Of a DNA stretch of 40,419 nucleotides, positions 40,366-40,419 are shown piece by piece; position 1 is the stretch's first letter; each line of letters opens with the position of its first letter. The notes under the pieces are model-generated. The model was given only the letters and a program-made list of their open reading frames with translations, ran no database searches and had not been told where the DNA came from. This stretch comes from JBBSJT01 sp041691015 (GTDB lineage: Bacteria; Chlamydiota; Chlamydiia; Chlamydiales; Parachlamydiaceae). Position numbers and translations under genes: made by a program. The stretch is from contig JBEPVN010000007.1 of assembly GCA_041691015.1 (NCBI GenBank), positions 1 through 40,419 of the forward strand, given 5' to 3'.

Positions 40366-40419
40366 TTTGTAGCGTAGGCTTTAGCCTAAGTTTGTAGCGT
40401 AGGCTTTAGCCTAAGTTTG
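40366..40419. repeat. Array of 25-bp palindromic direct repeats, cut by the window end
   Basis: The unit TTTGTAGCGTAGGCTTTAGC + CTAAG occurs at 40366-40390 and again without change at 40391-40415, and a third copy starts at 40416. Each unit contains the hairpin TAGGCT-TT-AGCCTA. There are no spacers, so this is not a CRISPR array. The form is that of a REP-type intergenic palindrome repeated in tandem. It starts 10 nt after the rplS stop and may also act as a terminator-like structure. Confidence 0.85.

Noticed and set aside
40366..40415. CRISPR-like direct repeats
   Set aside because: The units are contiguous with no spacers and each is a palindrome, so a REP-type array fits better.
1..40419. 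tRNA, rRNA or intact transposase genes
   Set aside because: No cloverleaf-like T-loop motifs, rRNA segments or transposase domains were seen on either strand by eye; tRNAscan/Infernal would be decisive.

Overview
The window comes from a member of the Chlamydiota, most likely an environmental (amoeba-associated, Parachlamydiales-type) lineage rather than Chlamydiaceae. The support is gene order. The block rpmE-prfA-prmC-ffh-rpsP-trmD-rplS (35148-40355) matches the Chlamydia order CT022-CT028. The hemA and parE/parC (gyrB_2/gyrA_2) neighbourhood matches CT660-CT662, and pnp-rpsO with tadA close by matches CT842-CT844. These blocks are separated by accessory genes that Chlamydiaceae lack: a pseB-type nucleotide-sugar dehydratase, a Sel1-repeat protein, a GT92 glycosyltransferase, an MsrB-MsrA fusion and several membrane or exported unknowns. 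The DNA is AT-rich and densely coding. No gap without a gene exceeds 300 bp, and I found no rRNA, tRNA, CRISPR array or intact insertion sequence.

Layout. 1-3.4 kb (minus strand): an odd single-pass membrane protein, a decayed epimerase-like fragment, a CNNM/CBS transporter-like protein and an exported GT92 enzyme. 3.4-11.3 kb: a stand-alone RlmK-like methyltransferase, a HerA-like ATPase, a two-TM Inc-like candidate, a Gly-rich membrane protein, a GIY-YIG protein, a DUF2147 protein and Tex. 11.4-17.2 kb: a small membrane protein, a Sel1 protein, a LolD/LolC-like ABC pair, MsrBA, an internally duplicated membrane protein and a dihydrouridine synthase. 17.2-25.1 kb: an atypical protein kinase, hemA, a long palindrome, pseB, parE, parC and a small unknown. 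25.2-28.5 kb: a SprT/DUF2786 metalloprotease-like protein and two tandem exported proteins that appear to carry a divergent kinase-like core. 28.6-35 kb: pnp, rpsO, tadA, small unknowns, a second two-TM candidate and a rhomboid that has lost both catalytic residues. 35.1-40.4 kb: the conserved translation/secretion block, then a truncated array of 25-bp palindromic repeats running off the window.

Functional picture. Housekeeping genes cover translation (S15, S16, L19, L31, RF1, PrmC, TrmD, TadA, Dus, RlmK), RNA decay (PNPase), co-translational targeting (Ffh), DNA topology (ParE/ParC), tetrapyrrole synthesis (HemA), envelope lipoprotein sorting (LolCD-like) and oxidative repair (MsrBA). The accessory genes point to surface glycosylation and host interaction. 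The most interesting candidates are the exported kinase-like pair (26399-28514), the type-I-membrane-like protein at 156-1076, the pseudo-rhomboid, the Ser-to-Ala change at the quinolone-determining position of ParC, and two kinds of palindromic repeat.
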